Positions 25,831-35,428 of a DNA stretch of 64,000 nt are shown here, piece after piece. The stretch spans positions 1 through 64,000 of the forward strand of contig CAZWAD010000003.1 in the NCBI GenBank assembly GCA_964631835.1, in the 5' to 3' direction. The position numbers were made by a program, and so were the translations under genes. The stretch comes from Bog-950 sp964631835 (lineage in GTDB: Bacteria > Bacteroidota > Bacteroidia > Chitinophagales > LD1). A model generated the notes under the pieces. That model was given only the letters and a program-made list of their open reading frames with translations. It did not search any database and was not told the origin of the DNA. Each line of letters opens with the position of its first letter. Within the stretch, counting starts at the first letter, position 1.

Positions 25831-27279
25831 TTATGAAGCAGCTTTTGATTTCAGAATAGTCACCAACCGGTACCCCGGGACAAGATTAAAAACAACCGAA
25901 GCACACGAACAAATAAATAATGAAACAATAAAACTCAACATCCAGTTCATAGAAGTTGTATTAGTTACAAACGCAATTGCAACACAAATCAGAACGAAGA
26001 GAAGAATTTTTATTGTGTCTTTCAATTTCGTTTTGAAGTCAAATTGCCTGCCGGCAGCCACAATATGAGCAAGCGCAGCAAACCCCTGAGTAACAAGAGT
26101 GGCAATTGATGCGCCCCATGCTCCATAGGTTGGAATTAGAAGCAAATTCAGCCCCACATTTATAACTACTCCAAGCACGGCTATGTAATTGAGAATTTTC
26201 AAACTGCCATTTGCAGTAAGTAGTGTGCCGAAGATGTAAACGCTGCTCATCGGGATAAAATTCAGCATCAGCAATCCGAAAATTTTTGACCAGTACAAAT
26301 CAGAATCAGGATAAAGTATTTGCATGATTTCATTTCTGAAAAAACAGCAGTTTACCCCGGCAACTACTGCAAAAACGAACATAAGCTCACTGCTGAATTT
26401 TATAAGCTGACTTACGTCCTCTTTTTTCCGAATCATGCCTGCAAACATCGGCAGAAGAAGGGTGGCGAAAAGAAATCCGAATTGATTCAGTGCATCAAGC
26501 AGTCTGAATGAAGCAGCATAAATTCCTGCTTCTTGTTTTCCGTCAGGTAGCATACGCTCAAGCATCACTCCGTCAATGCGGTAATAAATTCCCATGAGTA
26601 AAGCAAGCGTTGCAAATGGTAGTGACTTCAGCAAAATCAACTTTGTAAATTTAAACTTCCATAAACCGGTCTTTAAGACAGTTTTGCTCATCACTACTCC
26701 GAGGGCGATTAAGGCCGTTAAAAGAAGGGCAAGCGTTTGTGCATATACAAACCACATGATGTCAAACGAATCTTTAAGTGGGGTGGAGTATAATAGTATC
26801 AGACAAAAAACAATAGTAAGCAGGCGGTCGAGAACGGATATAACGGAATCTGTTTTAAAAAACTGCAGCGCTGCCAGGTTGCTGCGGAAATAAAGAATGA
26901 CTGAAAGCAGAAACTGGTTTAGCGCAAGGAACAAAAGCATTTTTAACTGCAACTCATTGTATCCCGTTGCCGATGCCGAAATAAAAGTGAAAGCGAAATA
27001 GAGTAATCCAAGAAAAAATTTCAGCAAGAGCAAATTCAAAACAAAGTCGCCTGTTCGTTTATTATTGCGCGAAACAGCCCGGTTGTTGAAATTGTTGATT
27101 CCGAAATCGAGAAGAATAGAAAAGAGGAACGAGTAATTGAAGACAGCGAAATAAGTCCCATAAACCTCTACCCCTACTTCATTTTGAACCACACGGTCAA
27201 TTCCCAAAATCCAGAAAGGCTTGACGATAAGATTGGCGGCAAAAAGAAAGATGAGATTGGCGGCAAACTTTTTTCGCAT
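25831..27279 (-). CDS. Polysaccharide flippase (Wzx/MOP family)
   Basis: 482 aa, about 12-14 membrane helices, with family-like segments near the N-terminus (GIDRVVQNEVGVEVYGTY and DFGINNFNNRAVS) and MLERMLPDGKQEAGIYAASFRLLDAL in the middle. It should move lipid-linked sugar units to the outer face of the inner membrane. It heads a minus-strand flippase-Wzz-polymerase operon and is divergent from the GT4 gene 46 bp away. Confidence 0.87.
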   Translation of the reverse strand: MRKKFAANLIFLFAANLIVKPFWILGIDRVVQNEVGVEVYGTYFAVFNYSFLFSILLDFGINNFNNRAVSRNNKRTGDFVLNLLLLKFFLGLLYFAFTFISASATGYNELQLKMLLFLALNQFLLSVILYFRSNLAALQFFKTDSVISVLDRLLTIVFCLILLYSTPLKDSFDIMWFVYAQTLALLLTALIALGVVMSKTVLKTGLWKFKFTKLILLKSLPFATLALLMGIYYRIDGVMLERMLPDGKQEAGIYAASFRLLDALNQFGFLFATLLLPMFAGMIRKKEDVSQLIKFSSELMFVFAVVAGVNCCFFRNEIMQILYPDSDLYWSKIFGLLMLNFIPMSSVYIFGTLLTANGSLKILNYIAVLGVVINVGLNLLLIPTYGAWGASIATLVTQGFAALAHIVAAGRQFDFKTKLKDTIKILLFVLICVAIAFVTNTTSMNWMLSFIVSLFICSCASVVFNLVPGYRLVTILKSKAAS

Positions 27280-27325
27280 CGTGAACTACAACGCTTAAAA
27301 GTAATATTATTGCCAAAAGCATTTC

Positions 27326-28465
27326 TTGAACAAGAGGAAAAGCATAGCTGTGAATACCCGGTTCCTGATAAAAGACGGGATGGAAGGAATCGGGTTATTT
27401 ACTTACGAGACCCTTAAACGCATTACCACATCACACCCCGACATTGATTTTTATTTTTTGTTCGACAGAAAGTATGATGCTGAATTTCTTTTCTCCGGCA
27501 ATGTAAAACCTGTTGTTTTATTTCCGCCAGCGCGCCACCCATTCCTTTGGCTCTGGTGGTTCGAGGTTTCAGTTGCCGGGTGGCTGAATAAGTATAAGCC
27601 GGACTTGTTTCTTTCTACCGATGGCTACGGATGCTTGTTTACGGAGGTAAAACAGGTTATTGTTATTCATGACATTGCTTTCGAACATTTCCCCCAGTTA
27701 ATACCTTTTATTACAGAGCTGTATTGTAAATTCTTTACTCCCTGTTTTGTAAGAAAAGCGAACAGAGTAGTTACAGTTTCGGAATTCTCTAAAGCAGATA
27801 TAGTTAAACACTACAATATTTCCGAAGAGAAAATTGATGTGGTATATAACGGTGCGAAGAAAGTTTACAAGCCAGCAGGTGATGAGGCAAAAAGAGGCAT
27901 AAGAGCAAAATATTCTGAAGGTAGAAACTTCTTCGTCTGTGTCAGTTCAATTCATCCACGCAAAAACATTAAAAACCTGCTGCTGGCTTTTGACCTTTTT
28001 AAAAAAGAAACAAATTCAGATTTCAAGCTTTTGATTGTGGGCAGAAAAGCCTGGAAATTTTCAGATATAGACGATACGTTTGAGAAAATGAGTTTCAAAA
28101 ACGATGTAAAGTTTCTTGGACATGTTCCTCCACACAGTTTGGGAGAAATTGTGGCTGGTTCTTTTGCCTCGGTTTACGTTTCGTACTTTGAAGGTTTCGG
28201 TATTCCGATTATTGAAGCCATGAACTGCGATGTACCTGTTATTACCTCTAATGTTACCTCCATGCCCGAAGTAGCAGGAGATGCCGCCCTGCTGGTTAAC
28301 CCGGGGTCGGTTCACGAAATTGCTGAAGCTATGACAGCGCTTTACCAAAACTATGATTTGGTCGCCTCACTTATTGAGAAAGGAGAGATAAGAAGAAAGA
28401 ACTTCAGTTGGGACTTAACTTCGGACAAGTTATGGAACTCGTGCCTTAAAGCCATGGGTAAGTAA
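27326..28465 (+). CDS. Glycosyltransferase family 4
   Basis: 379 aa GT-B fold. N-terminal SIAVNTRFLIKDGMEGIG and the C-terminal Rossmann half with VSSIHPRKNIKNLLLAFD, LLIVGRKAW, SYFEGFGIPIIEAMNCDVPVI (the E-x7-E donor motif) and PEVAGDAALLVNP. The likely start is TTG at 27326, since the family N-terminus begins within the next few codons; no ATG is in place. It belongs with the divergent flippase operon in surface polysaccharide assembly. Confidence 0.88.
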   Translation: MNKRKSIAVNTRFLIKDGMEGIGLFTYETLKRITTSHPDIDFYFLFDRKYDAEFLFSGNVKPVVLFPPARHPFLWLWWFEVSVAGWLNKYKPDLFLSTDGYGCLFTEVKQVIVIHDIAFEHFPQLIPFITELYCKFFTPCFVRKANRVVTVSEFSKADIVKHYNISEEKIDVVYNGAKKVYKPAGDEAKRGIRAKYSEGRNFFVCVSSIHPRKNIKNLLLAFDLFKKETNSDFKLLIVGRKAWKFSDIDDTFEKMSFKNDVKFLGHVPPHSLGEIVAGSFASVYVSYFEGFGIPIIEAMNCDVPVITSNVTSMPEVAGDAALLVNPGSVHEIAEAMTALYQNYDLVASLIEKGEIRRKNFSWDLTSDKLWNSCLKAMGK

Positions 28466-28533
28466 TATCTAAAATTCTTCGCTAAAAATTCGTTCATAAA
28501 AAATTCTTTTCTAACTTACGCACAGTTCACCGT

Positions 28534-28554
28534 ATCATCTTGCTTCAAGATGAT
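28534..28554. repeat. Perfect 9-bp hairpin upstream of the collagen-like gene
   Basis: ATCATCTTG-CTT-CAAGATGAT, a perfect stem with a 3-nt loop and no T-run. It lies 69 bp after the GT4 stop and 87 bp before the ATG at 28642. It may be a transcription end or a binding site; I cannot decide. Confidence 0.5.
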
Positions 28555-28641
28555 TAGCGTTTAATGGACCCTGCAGGAATTTTGTAAGCTTGAAGCAACC
28601 CGGCACGGTTGTTCATATTTCTTCACCTAAATTGTTTTACC

Positions 28642-31323
28642 ATGAAAAAGATGTACTCTTTTCTCGCGGCAGTTTTAATGTGCGCCATGTTGCATGCCCA
28701 AGCTCCGCAAAAAATCAATTACCAGTCTGTAATTCGCGATGTATCGGGAGCTATTCTCGACAGCCAGAGTGTTTCCTTCCGGTTTACCATCCGAGACCTG
28801 ACTCCTGCCGGTACAATTGTTTACCGGGAAACACAAAGCGCAGCAACAAACCAATTCGGGCTGGTGAGCCTGCAAATTGGTGCAGGTACTGTTGTTTCCG
28901 GAAGTTTTCCGGCCATTAATTGGGGCAGCGGGGCCAAGTATTTGCAGGTTGAGTTAGATGCAACCGGAGGAAGTTCTTATGCCAATATGGGCTCTTCGCA
29001 GTTAATAAGCGTGCCGTACGCTTTGTATGCCGATACAGCAGGCAAAGCACCTACCGGCCCTACAGGGCCAACTGGTGCAACAGGCGAAACAGGAGCAACG
29101 GGAGATACGGGGCTCACAGGAGCTACTGGAACAACCGGGGATACCGGAGCCACGGGTGATACCGGTGCAACAGGTCCTGCCGGACCAACCGGTCCCATGG
29201 GTCCTCCGGGACTTGATGGATTAGACGGTCTTGATGGTGACACAGGTCCAACTGGGGCTACAGGAGCAACCGGACCGGCCGGAAGTACGGGACCCACAGG
29301 TTCAACAGGAGCAACGGGTGCCGGAACTACGGGGGCTACAGGACCCACCGGTCCTGCCGGTCCACCTGGAAGCAGTACGATTGAAGGTCCGTTTGTTGTA
29401 ACCGATGCCACAGGCACAGAAGTTTTCCGTGTTGACCCGGATGGCACTTCGTACCACTGGGGCATAGAGTATTTTTTTGGCGGAATTGTAGTTGGCGACC
29501 CTTTTGGTTCTCATGTAGAGATACTTGATGACGGAACGATACAGGTTGTGGATGCCAACGGAAATGTGGTGTTTGAGGTTTTACCTGACGGTACATCGTA
29601 TCATGATGGTTTTGAAACTTTCGGTGGCGGCTTGGGTGTAGGATTTCAGGGAGGTTCAGGACTTATTGCCGACCCGGACGGCACACTTCGGGTTTTGGAT
29701 GCTAACGGAAATGTGACATTTCAGGTAAATCCTGACGGCACCTCGTATCATGCGGGTAAGGAGACTTTTGCCGGTGGAATTGAAGTGGTAGACGCCAACG
29801 GAAACCCGACATTTACGGTTGACCCTGACGGCACTTCGCATCATATCGGAGTTGAAACTTTTGAAGGCGGAGTAATAGTTGGCGACCCATTAGGCACCGG
29901 TTCTATAGTTGTTATTGACCCCGATGGAACTATCCGAATTGTGGATGCTTTTGGAAACACACTTTTCCAGATAGACCCCGATGGAACTTCGTACCATGCA
30001 GGAACAGAATATTTTGCAGGAGGCATCGAAGTGATAGATGCCAACGGAAATACAACTTTCAGCGTAGCTCCTGATGGCACTTCGTATCATGCTGGTAAAG
30101 AAACCTTTGAGGGCGGGATAGAAGTTACCGATGGATTAGGCAACATAACTTTTTCGGTAGAACCCGATGGAACTTCAAACCATAAAGGTCTTGAAACCTT
30201 TGAGGGTGGGATAGAAGTTACTGACGGGCAGGGAGGCTTTGCCGTTTTGCCCGATGGAACTTTAGGAATTATTGATGGTAACGGAAACATAGTTTTTCAG
30301 GTTAACCCCGATGGCACTTCCTATCATGCGGGTCTAGAAACCTTTGACGGGGGGATTGAAGTTCGCGATGCGCAGGGCAACGTAACTTTTTCAGTTGATC
30401 CCGATGGCACTTCCTATCATGCCGGGGTTGAGACATTCGAAGCCGGACTTTCTGTTGGTGTTCCCGGAGGTGCGTATTTTGATGTCCTTCCAGACGGAAC
30501 TATTGAGATTATTGATGCCCTTGGAAATATTGTATTCAGCGTTGCTCCCGATGGCACGTCATACCATGCCGGTATGGAAACTTTTGCCGGTGGTATTCAG
30601 GTGGTTGATGGCTTAGGTTTACCGGTATTCCGGGTTGACCCTGACGGCACTTCTATTCACGAAGGGCTCGAAATTTTTAATGCAGGAATTTTAGTAAATG
30701 GCGAAGCAGTAGCACTGGCGTTTACCGGTGATGGTTCCGGTATTACCAATCTGAATGCCGGTAATATTTCGAGCGGCACGGTGCCCGATGCTCATATAGG
30801 CACTAACATTCCACGACTGAATTTGCCCAACAACTGGACCCAACAGCAGGTTTACAGCAACAATGTAATTATCAATGGCAACCTGCAGGTAACCGGAACG
30901 GTAAGCAAAGGCGGAGGCACTTTCCGCATTGATCACCCGCTTGACCCGCAGAACAAATACCTCTACCATTCCTTTGTTGAATCGCCCGATATGATGAATA
31001 TATATAACGGAAATGTTGTGCTTGACGTAAACGGAAAAGCCACCATTCAATTGCCCGACTGGTTTGGCGCTCTCAACGAAGATTTTCGCTATCAGCTTAC
31101 GGCTGTGGGTTCTTCGGCTCCGAATTTATATGTATCAGAAGAAGTCACTGACAACCATTTCAGTATTGCCGGAGGAAAACCGGGCGCTAAAGTTTCGTGG
31201 CAGGTAACCGGTATAAGGCATGATACTTATGCTAGGCAAAACCCTGTGCAGGTGGAAGTGGATAAACCCGAAGAAGAGCGGGGAACTTATCTGCATCCGC
31301 AGGCTTCAGTTTCTAAAAAATAA
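28642..31323 (+). CDS. Exported collagen-like protein with His-ladder repeats
   Basis: 893 aa from ATG 28642, where a signal peptide begins (MKKMYSFLAAVLMCAMLHAQ); an upstream in-frame ATG at 28609 is unlikely. Domains in order: an N-terminal beta domain ending SVPYALYADTAGKA, shared with the protein at 58602; a collagen-like G-x-T/P tract (about 130-240); eleven copies of a repeat centred on PDGTSxHxG, each followed by ETFxGGIxVxD and GN..F.V, with short and long spacings; a TGDGSGITNLNAGNISSGTVP linker region; and a C-terminal beta domain (KYLYHSFVESPDMMNIYNG...). There is no T9SS sorting domain. Probably a trimeric surface fibre; the role is unknown. A terminator follows. Confidence 0.85.
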   Translation: MKKMYSFLAAVLMCAMLHAQAPQKINYQSVIRDVSGAILDSQSVSFRFTIRDLTPAGTIVYRETQSAATNQFGLVSLQIGAGTVVSGSFPAINWGSGAKYLQVELDATGGSSYANMGSSQLISVPYALYADTAGKAPTGPTGPTGATGETGATGDTGLTGATGTTGDTGATGDTGATGPAGPTGPMGPPGLDGLDGLDGDTGPTGATGATGPAGSTGPTGSTGATGAGTTGATGPTGPAGPPGSSTIEGPFVVTDATGTEVFRVDPDGTSYHWGIEYFFGGIVVGDPFGSHVEILDDGTIQVVDANGNVVFEVLPDGTSYHDGFETFGGGLGVGFQGGSGLIADPDGTLRVLDANGNVTFQVNPDGTSYHAGKETFAGGIEVVDANGNPTFTVDPDGTSHHIGVETFEGGVIVGDPLGTGSIVVIDPDGTIRIVDAFGNTLFQIDPDGTSYHAGTEYFAGGIEVIDANGNTTFSVAPDGTSYHAGKETFEGGIEVTDGLGNITFSVEPDGTSNHKGLETFEGGIEVTDGQGGFAVLPDGTLGIIDGNGNIVFQVNPDGTSYHAGLETFDGGIEVRDAQGNVTFSVDPDGTSYHAGVETFEAGLSVGVPGGAYFDVLPDGTIEIIDALGNIVFSVAPDGTSYHAGMETFAGGIQVVDGLGLPVFRVDPDGTSIHEGLEIFNAGILVNGEAVALAFTGDGSGITNLNAGNISSGTVPDAHIGTNIPRLNLPNNWTQQQVYSNNVIINGNLQVTGTVSKGGGTFRIDHPLDPQNKYLYHSFVESPDMMNIYNGNVVLDVNGKATIQLPDWFGALNEDFRYQLTAVGSSAPNLYVSEEVTDNHFSIAGGKPGAKVSWQVTGIRHDTYARQNPVQVEVDKPEEERGTYLHPQASVSKK

Positions 31324-31340
31324 GGTCAGTATTAAACAGG

Positions 31341-31371
31341 AATCCCGCTGACGAAATCAGCGGGATTTTTT
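31341..31371 (+). terminator. Rho-independent terminator
   Basis: AATCCCGCTGA (31341-31351), CGAAA loop, TCAGCGGGATT (31357-31367) and a T-run. A perfect 11-bp stem directly after the collagen-like gene. Confidence 0.88.
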
Positions 31372-31438
31372 ATTCCTGTTTTCAACATTTGGGAAAAGTT
31401 TTTCGTTATCGGCTTCAATTATTATCTAACTTCACTTC

Positions 31439-31969
31439 ATGAGAAAATCGAAAGATGAAATTATTGTTGAGCTTGGTGAAAGTTTTAATTCGCTACTTTC
31501 TGCCGGCAGGGCGGTAAGCGACTCGGATTTTAATGTTTCGAAAGAAAACAAGTGGACAACGGCCGAGAATCTTTCACATTTAGTACGTGCTACAAAAATG
31601 ACCTCGTATGCCTTTACCCTGCCTAAGTTTGTTCATGTGCTTATGTATGGTAAACCCAATCGTACCTCGCATGGTTTTAGTAAAATAGTTGACAATTATC
31701 AAAAAAAATTAAACGAAGGGGCAAAAGCAACTGGAGTTTATGTTCCTAAAAAAACTGAGTATAAAAAAAGCGAACTGACTAGTAAACTCGATTCAGAAGG
31801 AAAGAAATTACTCAGTGCATTATCCGGAAAATGGAACGATGAACAACTTGATAATTATCAGATTTCGCACCCCATACTCGGATTACTCACTATTCGTGAA
31901 CTGGCTTACTTTACGATATACCACAACGGGCATCACCTCGAAACTATCAGGAAATACTATCTGAAATAA
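31439..31969 (+). CDS. DinB family protein
   Basis: 176 aa four-helix bundle of the DinB/YfiT type. The N-terminal WTTAENLSHLVRATKM carries one metal-type His and the C-terminal FTIYHNGHHLETIRKY the others. Many DinB proteins are thiol-dependent transferases or have unknown roles. It stands alone, converging on hutH with only 5 bp between stops. Confidence 0.85.
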   Translation: MRKSKDEIIVELGESFNSLLSAGRAVSDSDFNVSKENKWTTAENLSHLVRATKMTSYAFTLPKFVHVLMYGKPNRTSHGFSKIVDNYQKKLNEGAKATGVYVPKKTEYKKSELTSKLDSEGKKLLSALSGKWNDEQLDNYQISHPILGLLTIRELAYFTIYHNGHHLETIRKYYLK

Positions 31970-31974
31970 AACGC

Positions 31975-33459
31975 CTAAAGTTTTATTTCGCGCATAAAAT
32001 CAACAGTCACCTGGATGTCGTTGTAAATCACCCGGTCTTTTTCGTAAAAAGGAACCAGTTGGCGGTAGGAAGACTTTGTTTTTTCAATAAGCGGTGAACT
32101 CCTGAGCGGCTTGCGGAAATCGAGCGCCTGCATAGCGGTCATAAATTCAATAGCGAGAACTTTTTCGATGTTGTAAACAATCTTATAAGTTTTCACAGCG
32201 GCATTGGCGCCCATACTTACATGGTCTTCCTGTCCGTCACTAGAGGTAATCGTATCTACACTTGCTGGTGTGGCGAGTTGCTTGTTCATAGAAACAATAG
32301 CTGCTGCCGTATATTGTGGAATCATCAGCCCTGAATTCAGTCCTGAGTTTTTTACAAGGAATTCAGGTAAACCTCTTTTACCTGAAAGAAGTTGAAACGT
32401 TCTTCGTTCGGAGATGGAGGCAAGCTCACTCATGGCAATTCCGAGATAGTCGAGTGCAATGGCAAGCGGTTCGCCATGAAAATTTCCACCGCTCAAAATC
32501 AGATTCTCTTTTTCAAATATCAGCGGATTATCTGTTACTGCATTTATTTCTCTTTCAAAAACATCGCGCACTTGAGCAATGGCATATTTTACAGCGCCAT
32601 GAACCTGGGGCACACAGCGGAAAGAATACGGGTCTTGCAGATTTTCCTTCTGCTGTTTGGCAATTTTGCTTCCCTTCAAAAACTTCAAAACATTCTCCGC
32701 GCTTTCAATTTGCCCCTTGTGGTTTCGCACTCTCTGAATGGCTGGATGAAAGGGATTGGTTTGCGCATCGAATGCATCTACCGAAACTGCAGCAGTAAAG
32801 TCAGCCAGTTTTTCAACGCGCTCGGCTTCCAGTAGTGAATAAGAACCCCAGGCGCTCATAAACTGTGTGCCGTTTAAAAGAGCAAGGCCTTCTTTGGCTT
32901 TCAACTTAATGGTAGAAATTTTCAACTGCTTCAGAACATCTTCCGCATTTCTCTTTTCGCCTTTATAGCGAACCGTTCCTTTTCCAATCAGCGGAAGAGT
33001 AAGGTGAGCCAGCGGAGCAAGGTCACCGGAAGCGCCCAGCGAACCTACTTCCCAAACTATCGGGTAAACTCCACTGTTATATAACTCAACTAATTTCTCT
33101 ACCACTTCGAGTGATACACCGGAGTAACCCTGGGCAAGCCCTTTTATTTTGAGCAGCAGCATGAGCCTGACCACTTCGGGTTTTACTTCATTGCCCATGC
33201 CGCAGGCGTGGCTCATCACTAAGTTCTCCTGAAGTTGCTCTAGCTGCTCGCTGGGAATTTCAACATCGTGCAAAGCGCCAAAGCCGGTGTTGATGCCGTA
33301 GTAGCGAGTACCGGGTTCGGCAATTTTCTTTTCGAGGAATTTGCGATTGGCTTTTATTTTCTTTTTTACATCAGCACCCAGTTCAATCCTGAACTCCGAA
33401 GAAAGGAATTCGCGGAGGTCATCGAGGGTAATGGGCTTACCGGTAATCTTGAAACTCAT
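31975..33459 (-). CDS. hutH: Histidine (aromatic amino acid) ammonia-lyase
   Basis: 494 aa. The MIO prosthetic group forms from Ala143-Ser144-Gly145 in VGSLGASGDLAPLAH; other active-site motifs include YYGINTGFG, QDPYSFRCVPQVHG and GGNFHGEPLA. It deaminates L-histidine to urocanate; related lyases use tyrosine or phenylalanine, so specificity is not certain, although the NLVMSHACG loop with Ser-His fits the histidine type. No hutU, hutI or hutG is adjacent. Its ATG overlaps the hisS stop by 4 bp (ATGA), so the two are translationally coupled. Confidence 0.92.
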   Translation of the reverse strand: MSFKITGKPITLDDLREFLSSEFRIELGADVKKKIKANRKFLEKKIAEPGTRYYGINTGFGALHDVEIPSEQLEQLQENLVMSHACGMGNEVKPEVVRLMLLLKIKGLAQGYSGVSLEVVEKLVELYNSGVYPIVWEVGSLGASGDLAPLAHLTLPLIGKGTVRYKGEKRNAEDVLKQLKISTIKLKAKEGLALLNGTQFMSAWGSYSLLEAERVEKLADFTAAVSVDAFDAQTNPFHPAIQRVRNHKGQIESAENVLKFLKGSKIAKQQKENLQDPYSFRCVPQVHGAVKYAIAQVRDVFEREINAVTDNPLIFEKENLILSGGNFHGEPLAIALDYLGIAMSELASISERRTFQLLSGKRGLPEFLVKNSGLNSGLMIPQYTAAAIVSMNKQLATPASVDTITSSDGQEDHVSMGANAAVKTYKIVYNIEKVLAIEFMTAMQALDFRKPLRSSPLIEKTKSSYRQLVPFYEKDRVIYNDIQVTVDFMREIKL

Positions 33460-34901
33460 TTCAGCTTAGCTATTATTTGCTCTAAACTCAAATCATTTTC
33501 TGTTTCGCGGGTCTTTACATTTCGCAACCGGAATTTCTTTAACAAAACTTCATTGTCACCCACTTCAATAATATAAGCTATATTTTTTCGTTCTACGTAG
33601 TCAAACAGCCTATGTTTTTTTATGTTACCCAAATAAATCTCCGCTGATATTCCAGCATCGCGCAGAGTTTTTGTTTGTTGAAAAGCGAATTCTTCTTTTC
33701 CAGCTTCTCTTGGAACAAGGATTACTTTAACACCGTCCACAATCTCTTTAGGAAAAAGATTCAACTCTTCCATCACATCATAAATACGCTCAATGCCAAA
33801 TGAAATCCCCACACCGCTCATATTTTGCCCGCCAAACATTTCGGTAAGGTTGTCATAGCGGCCGCCAGAAGCGATTGAACCCATCTGCACATTATTTGCT
33901 TTTACTTCCCAAATAATTCCAGTGTAATAATTCAAACCTCGTGCTAATGTGGGGTCAAAGATTACTTTTGAGGATTTCACTCTGTCTAGAAGCCCATAAA
34001 CTTGACCATAAGCTTCCATACCTGAATCTATACTATTCAAAACAGGTAAAATACCAGAAATATTTTTCGCTGTAATAAAAGAGTTAATCTTAGCTATTTG
34101 ACGTTCGGAAAGGTTCAACTTAATCAAATCTTGTTGAATGCCATCAACTCCTACCTTATCAATTTTGTCAATAAGTGTTGTGATTTCTGCAATGCGTTCT
34201 TTACACTCAGCATATTTACACATAGCCTCTAACATCTTTCTACTATTCACTCTAATTTCGACATCTAGGTTAAGGAGGCTAAAAACTTCAATGAAAATAA
34301 TTGTAAGCTCCGCTTCTAACAGAGGCGAGTTACTTCCAATAATGTCTGCATCACACTGGTAAAACTCCTGATACCTTCCTTTCTGTGGTCTGTCAGCTCT
34401 CCAAACGGGGCCAATGTGAAATCGTTTGAAGGGAAATGCTAAATTGTCCTGGTGTTGCACAACGTAACGTGCGAGTGGAACGGTAAGGTCGTAGCGTAAG
34501 CCTTTCTCGGTTAGCTTGTTGGCAACCTTTATCATTTCCTTATTAAAATCGGAAGAATCACCGTGTACCAGCTGGTTAAAGTAATCTTTGGGTCTTTTTG
34601 CTAATTCTTGATGAAACGCCTCATGGAATTTTTTCTGAAGTTCAATGTCAGCCTCATTTAATTCGGCAAGTGCATTTCCGCTATTCAAAATCTTAAACAA
34701 CAACTTATCACCTTCCTCACCATACTTACCGGTGAGTGTTTCGAGGCGTTCAATGGCAGGGGTTTCAATTTCCTCAAAGCCGTATTTGCGGAAAACACCT
34801 TTTATCGTATTAAAAATGTAATTGCGCTTGGCTACTTCGGCAGGCAGAAAATCGCGTGTCCCCTTGCTTAACGAAGGCTTTATTTTTTTTGCTTCACTCA
34901 C
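33456..34901 (-). CDS. hisS: Histidyl-tRNA synthetase
   Basis: 481 aa class II synthetase, longer than the 424-aa E. coli enzyme but usual for Bacteroidota. N-terminal KGTRDFLPAE (motif 1 region), RADRPQKGRYQEFYQCDADIIG (motif 2 region), the histidine-binding loops ARGLNYYTGIIWE and ASGGRYDNL, and motif 3 GVGISFGIERIYD; a C-terminal anticodon-binding domain follows. Charges tRNA-His in the cytoplasm. It is transcribed before hutH. Confidence 0.96.
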   Translation of the reverse strand: MSEAKKIKPSLSKGTRDFLPAEVAKRNYIFNTIKGVFRKYGFEEIETPAIERLETLTGKYGEEGDKLLFKILNSGNALAELNEADIELQKKFHEAFHQELAKRPKDYFNQLVHGDSSDFNKEMIKVANKLTEKGLRYDLTVPLARYVVQHQDNLAFPFKRFHIGPVWRADRPQKGRYQEFYQCDADIIGSNSPLLEAELTIIFIEVFSLLNLDVEIRVNSRKMLEAMCKYAECKERIAEITTLIDKIDKVGVDGIQQDLIKLNLSERQIAKINSFITAKNISGILPVLNSIDSGMEAYGQVYGLLDRVKSSKVIFDPTLARGLNYYTGIIWEVKANNVQMGSIASGGRYDNLTEMFGGQNMSGVGISFGIERIYDVMEELNLFPKEIVDGVKVILVPREAGKEEFAFQQTKTLRDAGISAEIYLGNIKKHRLFDYVERKNIAYIIEVGDNEVLLKKFRLRNVKTRETENDLSLEQIIAKLK

Positions 34902-34948
34902 GAGTCAAAAATAAGTTTTCATTTCACAGAGGGAAGGGAGTATGCAGA

Positions 34949-35004
34949 ACACAAAGACACGAAGGCACAAGGAGAAAACAACTTTGCGACTTGTGCCTTT
35001 GTGT
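34949..35004. repeat. Inverted phrase repeat between VOC and hisS genes
   Basis: GGCACAAG (34964-34971) pairs with CTTGTGCC (34990-34997), and CACAAAG and CTTTGTG extend the stem across a short bulge. The phrase (ACACAAAGACACGAAGGCAC) is of the dispersed type found between genes in Bacteroidota. It may end the VOC transcript. Confidence 0.6.
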
Positions 35005-35014
35005 AAAACTGAAT

Positions 35015-35383
35015 TTACTTGTTCGAGTGCAGCGCCATGCGGTTGCCTTCGCTATCGGCAAAAAGCGCCATGTAACCATACTCGGGTGAGATTTGCTTTT
35101 TCGCTTGCAGTATTTTTCCTCCGGCAGCTTCCACTTTTCCGAGCGCTTCGCTTAAATCGGGATTGGCGTTTAGGTAAATCAGCGAGCCGTTCATGGAGGG
35201 TCTATACTCATGACCGGTAACAATAGCACCGCCCACTTTGCCTTCGTCACTCGGAAGAAAACCCAGGCGCGTGTTGCCGAACTCCATGACTTGCATTTTG
35301 ATACCGAGAATGGTTTCATAAAACTTTTGTGCACGAACAAAATCAGTTGCAGGAATTTCGAACCAGTTGAGTGCATTTTTCAT
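35015..35383 (-). CDS. VOC family (glyoxalase-like) protein
   Basis: 122 aa, one complete VOC unit: WFEIPATDFVRAQKFYETILG, the middle VGGAIVTGHEYRPS, and the C-terminal GYMALFADSEGNRMALHS. A metal His/Glu arrangement is only partly evident (Glu in WFEIPA; the C-terminal HS is displaced), so catalytic activity is doubtful. It lies between hisS and a DinB gene on the same strand. Confidence 0.87.
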   Translation of the reverse strand: MKNALNWFEIPATDFVRAQKFYETILGIKMQVMEFGNTRLGFLPSDEGKVGGAIVTGHEYRPSMNGSLIYLNANPDLSEALGKVEAAGGKILQAKKQISPEYGYMALFADSEGNRMALHSNK

Positions 35384-35428
35384 AACTATTGTTTGAGTGA
35401 TTTAAAAATAAGATTATGAAAATAAAAA

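Noticed and set aside
28977..29465. Long minus-strand Pro/Val-rich frames opposite collagen-like regions (also 41942-42181 and 58985-59428)
   Set aside because: They are mirror images of G-x-y codons and have no start or context of their own.
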